From assembly GCA_002791035.1 (NCBI GenBank), contig PFWG01000034.1, positions 3,933 through 16,206 on the forward strand: DNA of 12,274 bases, read 5' to 3'. Source of the stretch: Candidatus Portnoybacteria bacterium CG_4_9_14_3_um_filter_43_11 (GTDB lineage Bacteria; Patescibacteriota; Minisyncoccia; Portnoybacterales; UBA2143). The first letter of the stretch is position 1. Every line of letters begins with the position of its first letter. The position numbers and the translations under genes are program-made. The notes under the pieces were generated by a model. The model did no database searches, was not told the DNA's origin, and saw only the letters and a program-made list of their open reading frames with translations. Shown one piece after another: positions 5,779 through 12,274 of this stretch.

Positions 5779-7851
5779 ATGAATCTTGTTATTGTTGAAA
5801 GTCCAACTAAATCAAAAACTATCGCTAAGTTTTTAGGTCGCCAATATTCGGTCAAATCATCCTTTGGCCATATCCGCGATTTGCCGGAAAAGGAACTTGG
5901 CATTGATGTAGAAAACGACTTCAAGCCAAAATATGTTATCCCTCCAAAAGCCAAAGAAGCGGCCAGAGAATTGAAAAAATCCGCCAAGAAGGCCGATTTA
6001 ATTATTCTGGCCACCGACGAAGATAGAGAGGGAGAAGCCATTGCCTGGCACATTCTCCATATTTTGAAATCACCTAAATCGCCGATAAAATACCAGAGAA
6101 TCGTTTTCCACGAAATCACCCAAAAAGCGATTGAACAGGCAATTAAAAATCCGCGCCAAATTGACATTAATCTGGTCAATGCCCAGCAGGCCAGAAGAAT
6201 CTTAGACCGATTGGTCGGCTATAAACTTTCCCCTTTTCTTTGGAAAAAAGTAGTCAGAGGGCTTTCGGCAGGCCGAGTCCAGTCTGTCGCCGTCCGCCTG
6301 ATTGTTGACAAAGAAAGAGAAATAAGCGCCTTTAGTCCCCAAGAATACTGGAGTATTGAAGCAAACCTCAAAAAGGAAAAAGGCAAAGACGCTTTTGTCG
6401 CCCGACTAATCAAACAAAACAAAAAAGCCATTCCGAAATTGGGCGTCAAAGACAAGGAACAAGCCGATAAAATACTGGCGGCGCTGAAGGACGCCCGGTA
6501 CCGGGTCGCAAACATTGCCAGCAAGGAGACAAAAAAATATCCCAGTCCGCCTTTTACCACCAGCACTCTCCAGCAAGAAGCCATTAGAAAACTTGGTTTT
6601 TCCGCCGAACAAACGATGCGGCTCGCCCAACAACTTTACGAAACCGGACTGATTACTTACCATCGCACCGATTCTTTGAATATCTCCGCCGAAGCGCTTC
6701 AAAGCGCTCAAGAGTTTATCGCCAAAAAATTCGGCCAGAAATATTCCGAAGGAATAAAGATATATAAAACCAAATCAAAAGGCGCTCAAGAAGCCCACGA
6801 AGCAGTCAGACCGACTAAAGCAGAGAGAGATCCGGAAAAAATAAAACGGCCCTTGGACAAAAGACAGCTCAAGCTCTACGACCTTATCTGGAGAAGATTT
6901 ATCGCCTCTCAAATGGCTTCTTCCGTTGTTGACTCCACCGCCGTTGACATCGAGGCCAAACCCGACTCAACTAATTCATATATTTTCAGAGCGACCGGTT
7001 CGGTTATTAAATTTGACGGATTTCTAAAAATCTATCTGTCGGCTGGCCAGGCGGGTCCGGCCAAAACAAAGGAAAATACCCTGCCGAAACTCTCCGAAAA
7101 TGAAATCTTAGAACTGGTCAAACTGATTACCCAACAACATTTCACCAAACCGCCGGCCAGATACACCGAGGCCTCTTTGGTTAAGACGCTGGAAGAATAC
7201 GGTATCGGCCGGCCGTCAACCTACGCTCCGATTATCTCAACTATCCAAAAGCGCGGTTATGTTCAAAAAGACGAACAAAAAAGATTTGTCCCGAAAGAAA
7301 TCGGGTTCATCGTCATTGACCTTTTGAAGGAGAATTTTTCCCAAATCGTTGATGTCAAATTTACCGCCGAGATGGAAAAAGAGCTGGACAAAATCGCCCA
7401 GGGCAAAAAAAACTGGCTCGAAGCGCTAAAAGAATTTTACCAGCCCTTCCATGAAAACCTGACTAAAAAATATAAAGAAGTAGAAAAGAAAAAATTAGAA
7501 GAGCCAACCGATAAAATTTGCCCGAAATGCGGCAGTCCGATGGTGATAAAAATGGGACGCTTCGGCAAATTTTATTCCTGTTCGGCTTTTCCCAAGTGCA
7601 AACATTTGGAAGCGATTGTTAATTCCACCGGCGTCAAATGCCCGGAATGCCAAAAAGGAAACATTGTTGAGAGAAAAACCAGGAAGGGAAAAATATTTTA
7701 TTCCTGTTCGCGCTATCCAAAATGCAAATACGCGCTTTGGGACAAGCCGATTGACGCCAAATGTCCCAAGTGCGGCTCTCTGCTAACTGAAAAAGGCAAC
7801 AAAATCAAATGTTCTAATAAGGAATGCGGTTATCAAAGAGAAAAAGAGTAA
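5779..7851 (+). CDS. topA: DNA topoisomerase I (type IA)
   Basis: A 690-residue enzyme that relaxes negative supercoils by cutting and passing one strand. The Toprim domain (1-140) has E7 in VESPTKSKT and the metal-binding TDEDREGE at 79-86. The nucleophilic tyrosine is Y294 in LITYHRTDS; E. coli has Met where this has His. LEEYGIGRPSTYAPI (471-485) is the conserved late-core motif. Three C-terminal four-cysteine zinc fingers follow: C581/C584/C601/C607, C621/C624/C643/C649 and C662/C665/C678/C683. All expected domains are present, and the enzyme is shorter than the 865-residue E. coli protein. It starts four bases after dprA and ends six before rel, so the three are probably one transcript. 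No clear Shine-Dalgarno sequence precedes the ATG. Confidence 0.96.
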   Translation: MNLVIVESPTKSKTIAKFLGRQYSVKSSFGHIRDLPEKELGIDVENDFKPKYVIPPKAKEAARELKKSAKKADLIILATDEDREGEAIAWHILHILKSPKSPIKYQRIVFHEITQKAIEQAIKNPRQIDINLVNAQQARRILDRLVGYKLSPFLWKKVVRGLSAGRVQSVAVRLIVDKEREISAFSPQEYWSIEANLKKEKGKDAFVARLIKQNKKAIPKLGVKDKEQADKILAALKDARYRVANIASKETKKYPSPPFTTSTLQQEAIRKLGFSAEQTMRLAQQLYETGLITYHRTDSLNISAEALQSAQEFIAKKFGQKYSEGIKIYKTKSKGAQEAHEAVRPTKAERDPEKIKRPLDKRQLKLYDLIWRRFIASQMASSVVDSTAVDIEAKPDSTNSYIFRATGSVIKFDGFLKIYLSAGQAGPAKTKENTLPKLSENEILELVKLITQQHFTKPPARYTEASLVKTLEEYGIGRPSTYAPIISTIQKRGYVQKDEQKRFVPKEIGFIVIDLLKENFSQIVDVKFTAEMEKELDKIAQGKKNWLEALKEFYQPFHENLTKKYKEVEKKKLEEPTDKICPKCGSPMVIKMGRFGKFYSCSAFPKCKHLEAIVNSTGVKCPECQKGNIVERKTRKGKIFYSCSRYPKCKYALWDKPIDAKCPKCGSLLTEKGNKIKCSNKECGYQREKE

Positions 7852-7857
7852 ATATCT

Positions 7858-9333
7858 ATGCCATCCACTATCAAAGACATTTTAGACGAGTTTAAAAAAC
7901 ACCACTCATTTGACAGCGCTAAAGTCATTGAGCGGGCCTATCAATTTGCCGAAAAGGCCCATCGCGGCCAAAAAAGAAAATCAGGCGAGGACTATATCTA
8001 CCATTGTCTTGAAACCGCTATGACTCTGGCTAAATTAAAAATGGACGCCGAGACAATTGCCGCCGGCCTGCTTCATGATGTTTTAGACGACACCAAAACC
8101 TCTTCCGGCCAATTAAGAAAAAAATTCGGGGAAAACATCCTAAACTTAGTCAAAGGCATCTGTAAGGTGGGAAAAATTAAATACCACGGCAAAGAAAGAA
8201 TGGTGGAAAATCTGAGAAAACTGTTTCTGGCGATGGCCAAAGACATTCGGGTTATCCTGATAAAATTGTCTGACCGGCTTCATAATATGGAAACCTTAGA
8301 CGCCTTGCCGGAAGAAAAACAGAAAAGAATCGCCTTGGAAACACTGGAAATTTATGCTCCCATCGCTAATCGTCTGGGCATCCGCGAAATCGGCGGCGAT
8401 TTGGAAGACCTGGCCTTCAAATATGTTTACCCAAAAGAATATCAAGAAGTAGTCAAACGAGTAAAAGACCGATATATCAAAGGCAAAGAATATCTTAAAA
8501 AAATTACTCCGATTGTTAAAAAAAACTTAACGAGAAAAAATGTGCGAGTGATAGAAATTCACGCTCGGACCAAGCACTATTACAGTTTGTACCGAAAACT
8601 TCTCCGTTATGATATGGACTGGCACAAAATTTATGATATTGTTGCGCTAAGAATCATTGTCCCAGACATTGAAAGTTGTTATGCCGCCTTGGGAGTAATC
8701 CATAAAAAATGGAAGCCGCTTATCGGCCGAATCAAGGACTATATCGCTATTTCCAAGCCAAACGGCTACCAGTCGCTTCATACCACCGTTTTTTGCCAGG
8801 GAGGAAAAATTACCGAATTTCAAATCAGAACTCCTCAGATGCATCAGGAATCGGAATACGGCATCGCCGCCCATTGGTATTACAGCGAAGAAAAGGGTCT
8901 TAAATCATATATCAAGAGAAAAATCCTCCATCAAAAGCCAGAAAGAGAATTTAAAAAAGAATTATCTTGGGTCAAACAACTCCAGGAATGGCAAAACGAG
9001 AAATTTTCTTCGCCGGAAGAATTCATTGATTCGCTTAAAATTGATTTTCTTAAGGACCGCATCTTTGTCTTTACTCCCAAGGGCGATATTATTGATCTGC
9101 CGGAAGGAGCTATTCCAATTGATTTCGCCTACGAAATCCATACCGATGTCGGCAACCAGTGCGCCGGAGCGAAAGTTGACGAAAAACTGGTGCCTCTGTC
9201 GCGGCCTTTGCAAAACGGCGAAGTCGTAGAAATCATCACTCAAAAAAACAAGAAGCCAAATAGAGATTGGCTTCAAATCGTCAAAACCAATGCGGCAAAA
9301 AGCAAAATCAAGGCCTGGTTTAAAAAAAATTAA
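7858..9333 (+). CDS. rel: Short Rel/SpoT (p)ppGpp synthetase/hydrolase
   Basis: A 491-residue stringent-response enzyme. The HD hydrolase domain (about 20-190) has H49, HDVLDDT (73-79, H73/D74) and KLSDRLHNM (136-144), so the metal site looks intact. The usual ED pair reads DD (D77/D78). The synthetase domain (about 230-350) has YDIVALRI, RIKDYIAISKPNGYQSLHTT (271-290) and EFQIRTPQMHQESEYGIAAHW (300-320). A TGS domain follows at about 410-472. The protein stops about 20 residues later. The helical, zinc-finger and ACT/RRM domains of full-length enzymes (700 or more residues), which sense the ribosome, are absent. The frame ends cleanly in TAA and is not obviously broken. It is probably bifunctional, as expected for a genome with one such enzyme. 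It is convergent with parB, 18 bases apart. Confidence 0.93.
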   Translation: MPSTIKDILDEFKKHHSFDSAKVIERAYQFAEKAHRGQKRKSGEDYIYHCLETAMTLAKLKMDAETIAAGLLHDVLDDTKTSSGQLRKKFGENILNLVKGICKVGKIKYHGKERMVENLRKLFLAMAKDIRVILIKLSDRLHNMETLDALPEEKQKRIALETLEIYAPIANRLGIREIGGDLEDLAFKYVYPKEYQEVVKRVKDRYIKGKEYLKKITPIVKKNLTRKNVRVIEIHARTKHYYSLYRKLLRYDMDWHKIYDIVALRIIVPDIESCYAALGVIHKKWKPLIGRIKDYIAISKPNGYQSLHTTVFCQGGKITEFQIRTPQMHQESEYGIAAHWYYSEEKGLKSYIKRKILHQKPEREFKKELSWVKQLQEWQNEKFSSPEEFIDSLKIDFLKDRIFVFTPKGDIIDLPEGAIPIDFAYEIHTDVGNQCAGAKVDEKLVPLSRPLQNGEVVEIITQKNKKPNRDWLQIVKTNAAKSKIKAWFKKN

Positions 9334-9351
9334 AGGCCGGCGAAAAGGAAA

Positions 9352-10275
9352 TCAGTTTTGAGAAAGCAGATAGACCAGTCGGTCTAGTTCTTCCTGGGTA
9401 ACAAATTCAATCCTAATATTACCCAGGTCTCCCCTTTTAGTGATGCTGACGCGCCGACCGCCCAAAATTTCTTTTAACTCGCTCTCTATTTTCTTGAACA
9501 GAGGATTTTTTGGTCCGGTCCCGCCCGGCGTCGCCGGTCTAGCCACTCTTCTGGCCAAATCTTCCGTCCGGCGCACAGACAGGCTCTCTTTTAAAACCCG
9601 ACGAAATATCGGCAGTCGAGCCACCGGCTTGGCTAAAAGTATCGCTCTGGCATGCCCTTCGCTGAATTTCCCGCCGACAATGGCGTCTTGGACTTCCTGC
9701 GGCAAGCCCAAGATGCGCAGAGCGTTGGAAATGGTGCTTCTATCTTTGCCTATTTTTTTGGCGATTTCATGGTGTTTTAAACCAAATCGGTCCTGCAACT
9801 GTTTGTAGGCCAGAGCCGTCTCAATGGCATTGAGGTTTTTCCTCTGGATGTTTTCAACCAGCGCGATTTCCAGTTTTTGATGGGCGGAGCTGTCACGGAT
9901 AATAACCGGTACACTCGGCAAGCCGGCCAGTTTTGCCGCTCGCCATCTTCTTTCGCCGGCGATTATTTCGTATTCAACCTGCCGTCCGCGCTCGCTTGGT
10001 TTCTCAATTTTGGAAACCAGGAGCGGCTGTAAGATGCCGTGCTCTCTGATTGAATCGGCCAAATCTTTGAGCGCTTCAACGCCGACATCTTTTCTCGGCT
10101 GATTGGAATTTGGCCTGATTTTATCAATTTCAATATTAAAAATGCTTTCCTTTTTATCTCTGTTTCTGCTCTCGCCCAAACCGGACGGACTTTTTCTCCC
10201 CTTTAAAAATCCGCTTATTCTTGATTCTTTCTTGGGAATAAGGGATTGTAAGCCCTTGCCTAACGCTGATTTCAT
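9352..10275 (-). CDS. parB: Chromosome partition protein ParB
   Basis: A 307-residue CTP-dependent DNA clamp that loads at parS and spreads, partnering ParA in chromosome segregation. The N-terminal KSALGKGLQSLIPKK is the ParA-activating motif, followed by a loose linker (about 16-45). The CTP-binding N domain carries GERRWRA (107-113) and ENIQRKNL (131-138). A helix-turn-helix spans about 156-179, with SEGHARAILL just beyond. The C-terminal dimerisation region is at about 250-307. I chose ATG 10275, with AGGG upstream, over a TTG at 10299, because it gives the classic N-terminus. parA lies 69 bases upstream in the same direction. No consensus parS 16-mer was found in the window. Confidence 0.95.
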   Translation of the reverse strand: MKSALGKGLQSLIPKKESRISGFLKGRKSPSGLGESRNRDKKESIFNIEIDKIRPNSNQPRKDVGVEALKDLADSIREHGILQPLLVSKIEKPSERGRQVEYEIIAGERRWRAAKLAGLPSVPVIIRDSSAHQKLEIALVENIQRKNLNAIETALAYKQLQDRFGLKHHEIAKKIGKDRSTISNALRILGLPQEVQDAIVGGKFSEGHARAILLAKPVARLPIFRRVLKESLSVRRTEDLARRVARPATPGGTGPKNPLFKKIESELKEILGGRRVSITKRGDLGNIRIEFVTQEELDRLVYLLSQN

Positions 10276-10344
10276 ATTTTCCCTGCCTGGCGGAAACAAC
10301 TGGTGAATACAAGAGTATATTCGCCTGATTTTCCCGCCGCGCAG

Positions 10345-11115
10345 CTATTTTTTTTTGTCAAGTTGAATTATTTCCTTGGCCAATTGATAATAAGCCCGGG
10401 CGCCCCTGGAACGGGGATCATATTGAAGAATCGTCTGACCAAAACCGGGCGCTTCGGCTAACCGGATACAGCGTGGAATCACCGTCTCAAAGACATAGGC
10501 GGGGAAATTCCGCTCCACCTCTTTTTTAACCTGGCGCGCCAGACGGTTACGACGGTCATACATAGTCAAAAGCGCTCCCTTGATTTTTATCGGGCTGTCC
10601 AAATTCTCTTGGACAAGTTCAATCGTCTTTAACAGCTGACCCAAGCCCTCTAAGGCAAAATACTCACACTGGACCGGAATAATCACTTCGTCGGCCGCCA
10701 CCAAGCCGTTAATAGTCAGTAGCCCCAAACTGGGCGGACAATCAATCAAAATATAGTCATAATTGGTTCGTATTCGGCGCAGCAGTTCGTAAAGTTTGAA
10801 TTCCCGATTGGCCGCGCTGACCAATTCAATCGTGGCGCCGGCCAAATCGGAAGACGAAGGAATAACGTCATAGCCCAAAATGCCGGTTTTCTTGACTACT
10901 TCTTCCGGCAATAAGCCGCCGGCTAAGGAGTGATACAAACTCAAAGAAACATTTCTCGGCTCTATCCCTAACCCGGAAGTAGCATTGGCCTGCGGGTCAA
11001 CATCAACCAAAAGCACATATTTGCCTAAAGCGGCCAGATAACTCAAAACATTGATTACAGAGGTTGTTTTCCCGGTACCCCCTTTTTGGTTGATAACTGA
11101 AATTATTCTGGCCAT
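10345..11115 (-). CDS. parA: Chromosome partition ATPase ParA (Soj type)
   Basis: A 256-residue ATPase of the deviant Walker A class that forms ATP-bound dimers on the nucleoid and moves ParB-parS complexes. KGGTGKTT lies at 11-18 with the signature lysine K11 and K16. Walker A-prime DVDPQ is at 38-42 and Walker B YILIDCPPS at 121-129. It has no N-terminal helix-turn-helix, so it is the chromosomal rather than the plasmid-P1 form. The start at 11115 has a good AAAGGAT (11127-11121) six bases before it, located inside the end of the upstream endonuclease gene. The first 13 bases of parA overlap that gene's stop. No promoter of its own is evident, so parA seems to rely on transcription through the endonuclease gene. 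Confidence 0.96.
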   Translation of the reverse strand: MARIISVINQKGGTGKTTSVINVLSYLAALGKYVLLVDVDPQANATSGLGIEPRNVSLSLYHSLAGGLLPEEVVKKTGILGYDVIPSSSDLAGATIELVSAANREFKLYELLRRIRTNYDYILIDCPPSLGLLTINGLVAADEVIIPVQCEYFALEGLGQLLKTIELVQENLDSPIKIKGALLTMYDRRNRLARQVKKEVERNFPAYVFETVIPRCIRLAEAPGFGQTILQYDPRSRGARAYYQLAKEIIQLDKKK

Positions 11116-12020
11116 TGCTTATCCTTTATTTTTTTAACACATCTCTCAATATCATTGATTTCCTCTTCCCACAACTCAACTACCTTATGACCGCATTTTT
11201 CTAAGTAAGATTTCTTTGATAAATCCTTTGTTTTAATTTTGGGAAGAGTGTGCCAGTACCTACCGAACGCCTCAACGACTAAATTATATTTCGGCAAGAA
11301 AGCATCGACAACAAATTTATTATACATCGGATATTGAGGGATGTAATCAATGCCATGTTTGTCTAACCCATCGTAAAGTTTCTTTTCAAGATTATTAATT
11401 CTATTACGACCGACTTTACTAAGATAAGATAATCTATTTACCTGCAACTTCCTCATTTTCGCTTTGGACGAATCTAAAGAGCAGGATTCTTTTGTTGTTC
11501 TTACCCAACTTTTCCCCTTAATTCTGTTTTTTATCACATCAATACTCACATTCATAATACTCGCTATTTCACTGCCATTTTTCTTTTCTTTTACATAAAG
11601 ACGGAAAATTTCATTTACATCTACATTTTGCTTGTTCGGAGGAACAACACCAATTTTAGCCAAACTCATTTTTCTTCTAACCTCTTCTGAAAATTCTTTA
11701 CCCTTATTCCATGGAATTCGTCCTATGTTCTCGTGTCCTTTGATAAATAAACAATAAATATTTCCTCTTTTATTAGTAAATCGGCCGCACCCACAAGCGC
11801 ACTTTCGAGGTTCATGAATCTCTGGATTATAGCCACCGGCTCCTCTTTTTGCATGCCCTTGAATAGAATTACTCACCTGATAAGTAAAACCTCCCTTGCT
11901 TTTGTAGTAATATTTATGAACTTTCGTGTATTGACCGCATCCACATAAACACAACTTGGGCTTAAATTTGGTTTTGCCCCTATTCCAAGCAACTCTTTTT
12001 TGTCGTTTTTTAACCTCCAT
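11103..12020 (-). CDS. Free-standing modular homing endonuclease-like protein (Vsr/DUF559-like nuclease)
   Basis: A 305-residue multi-module protein. Two Cys-rich units start with CLCGCG (C24, C26, C28, then H56) and CACGCG (C74, C76, C78, then C90, H96), as in phage and homing endonuclease zinc modules. A NUMOD3-like segment, PWNKGKEFSEEVRRKMSLAKIG, is at about 103-124, with a shorter echo AWNRGK at 11-16. A helix-turn-helix-like part at about 123-155 (SEIASIMNVSIDVI) follows. The C-terminal nuclease domain (about 195-300) has E202, D229 in FVVDAF, E240 in LVVEAFGRYWH and H247, then CGHKVVELWEEEI. This matches the Vsr-like/EDxHD and DUF559 fold. By eye it is more A/T-rich than parAB, suggesting transfer. 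No intron or intein surrounds it. The last 13 bases overlap parA. Confidence 0.75.
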   Translation of the reverse strand: MEVKKRQKRVAWNRGKTKFKPKLCLCGCGQYTKVHKYYYKSKGGFTYQVSNSIQGHAKRGAGGYNPEIHEPRKCACGCGRFTNKRGNIYCLFIKGHENIGRIPWNKGKEFSEEVRRKMSLAKIGVVPPNKQNVDVNEIFRLYVKEKKNGSEIASIMNVSIDVIKNRIKGKSWVRTTKESCSLDSSKAKMRKLQVNRLSYLSKVGRNRINNLEKKLYDGLDKHGIDYIPQYPMYNKFVVDAFLPKYNLVVEAFGRYWHTLPKIKTKDLSKKSYLEKCGHKVVELWEEEINDIERCVKKIKDKQWPE

Positions 12021-12027
12021 CTATCTT

Positions 12028-12056
12028 ATTATACCTAAATCTGTTTTAATTGACAA
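12028..12056 (-). promoter_or_regulatory. Sigma-70-type promoter of the endonuclease-parA-parB unit, leaderless
   Basis: On the minus strand TTGTCA (12056-12051), an exact 17-base spacer and a perfect TATAAT (12033-12028) precede the ATG at 12020 by seven bases. Transcription should begin at or within two bases of the AUG, giving a leaderless message. It is the best-matching promoter in the window and the only good one found for parAB. Its -35 overlaps the -35 of the tRNA-Leu promoter by five bases on the other strand. Confidence 0.75.
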
Positions 12057-12078
12057 CAAGCCCTTTTTTAGAGAGAAT
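12050..12078 (+). promoter_or_regulatory. Likely promoter of tRNA-Leu(CAA)
   Basis: A perfect TTGACA (12050-12055) is followed after 17 bases by GAGAAT (12073-12078), four of six matches. Transcription would start near 12085, two bases before the mature tRNA end at 12087. The weak -10 lowers confidence. Confidence 0.5.
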
Positions 12079-12086
12079 GATAATAA

Positions 12087-12170
12087 GCCGACGTGATGAA
12101 ATTGGCAAACATGCAGCACTCAAAATGCTGTGGGCGCAAGCCCTTGTGGGTTCAACTCCCACCGTCGGCA
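12087..12170 (+). tRNA. trnL: tRNA-Leu, anticodon CAA
   Basis: An 84-base class II tRNA. The acceptor stem GCCGACG (12087-12093) pairs with CGTCGGC (12163-12169), and the discriminator is A12170. The D-loop contains TTGG. The anticodon stem CAGCA/TGCTG encloses loop CTCAAAA with anticodon CAA at 12121-12123, reading UUG. The long variable arm is GGGC/GCCC around a GCAA tetraloop (12132-12143). The T arm GTGGG/CCCAC has loop TTCAACT. A long variable arm, discriminator A and CAA anticodon together indicate leucine. The CCA end is not encoded, so it must be added after 3' trimming. It is divergent from the endonuclease gene and runs directly into the xre gene start. Confidence 0.96.
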
Positions 12171-12172
12171 CA

Positions 12173-12274
12173 ATGTCAAAACACCCCGCAAAAAGAATTG
12201 AATCTCTGCGGAAGAAACGCGGTCTGTCGCAAGAAAAATTAGCTCGGCTGGCTGATGTTTCCAATAATACCATT
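12173..12274 (+). CDS. XRE-family helix-turn-helix regulator, N-terminal part (cut by window edge)
   Basis: Only the first 34 residues are in the window, starting MSKHPAKRIE and running off the right edge. ESLRKKRGLSQEKLARLADVSNNTI (10-34) is a typical Cro/C1-type helix-turn-helix start: a first helix with RKKRGLSQ, then EKLARLADVS and the recognition helix beginning NNTI. It is probably a DNA-binding transcription regulator, but the effector part, if any, is not visible. The ATG is two bases after the tRNA-Leu 3' end with no room for a ribosome binding site. The message is therefore likely made by read-through from the tRNA promoter and freed by tRNA 3' processing, unless the true start is downstream of the window. 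Confidence 0.7.
   Translation, partial: MSKHPAKRIESLRKKRGLSQEKLARLADVSNNTI

Noticed and set aside
9310..9351. Possible bidirectional terminator between rel and parB (TTTAA/TTAAA with flanking GGCC)
   Set aside because: The stem needs a three-base bulge, is mostly A/T pairs within the rel coding end, and no clean T-run follows in either direction.
10276..10344. A parS-like site in the parA-parB gap (TGTTTC half-site)
   Set aside because: Only one six-base half is present and the CACGTG centre of the consensus was not found here or elsewhere in the window.
10314..10361. Internal parB promoter: TTGACA at the end of parA with TATACT upstream of parB on the minus strand
   Set aside because: The two boxes are about 36 bases apart, more than twice the proper spacing; TTGACA is simply the Leu-Asp codons of the ParA C-terminus, and the -35 place for TATACT reads GCGCGG.
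12046..12273. Minus-strand ORF of 75 residues across the tRNA-Leu gene
   Set aside because: It contains VGVEPTRA, the well-known spurious translation of a tRNA read on the opposite strand, and it covers the tRNA, its promoter and the start of the xre gene.

Overview
The window looks like a piece of chromosome from a small-genome bacterium, most likely a member of the Patescibacteria/CPR, Parcubacteria-like. This is inference from several traits. Housekeeping genes are tightly packed with gaps of a few bases. The (p)ppGpp synthetase/hydrolase is short and lacks the usual C-terminal regulatory half. HisS carries a cysteine-rich insert, and an amino acid permease follows hisS/HIT/lepB. Several genes have no Shine-Dalgarno sequence, and two have promoters that place the transcript start at the AUG. 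An LCP cell-wall protein fits a cell envelope with a Gram-positive-type wall. No rRNA or species-level marker is present, so the assignment is not firm.

Left part (1-2796, minus strand). A five-gene run is read right to left: lepB (signal peptidase I), hisS, a HIT-family nucleotide hydrolase, a small two-helix membrane protein overlapping the HIT gene, and an amino acid permease cut by the window edge.

Middle (2885-9333, plus strand). A divergent region (2797-2884) leads into LCP, pth, a 214-base gene-free stretch with three strong hairpins, then dprA, topA and a Rel/SpoT enzyme. Here cell-wall attachment, peptidyl-tRNA recycling, incoming-DNA handling, DNA supercoiling and stringent response are coded in one direction with short gaps.

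Right part (9352-12020, minus strand). parB and parA, the chromosome-partition pair, lie convergent to rel and follow a free-standing modular homing-endonuclease-like gene. That gene overlaps the parA start and now holds the promoter-proximal place in the parAB unit. It looks A/T-richer than its neighbours.

Right edge (12050-12274, plus strand). A tRNA-Leu(CAA) gene shares an overlapping -35 region with the endonuclease promoter. The start codon of an XRE-type helix-turn-helix gene follows the tRNA 3' end after only two bases.

Most of the window is ordinary core genome. The points worth a second look are the structured pth-dprA spacer, the endonuclease at the head of parAB, the back-to-back -35 promoters giving leaderless messages, and the tRNA-xre junction.
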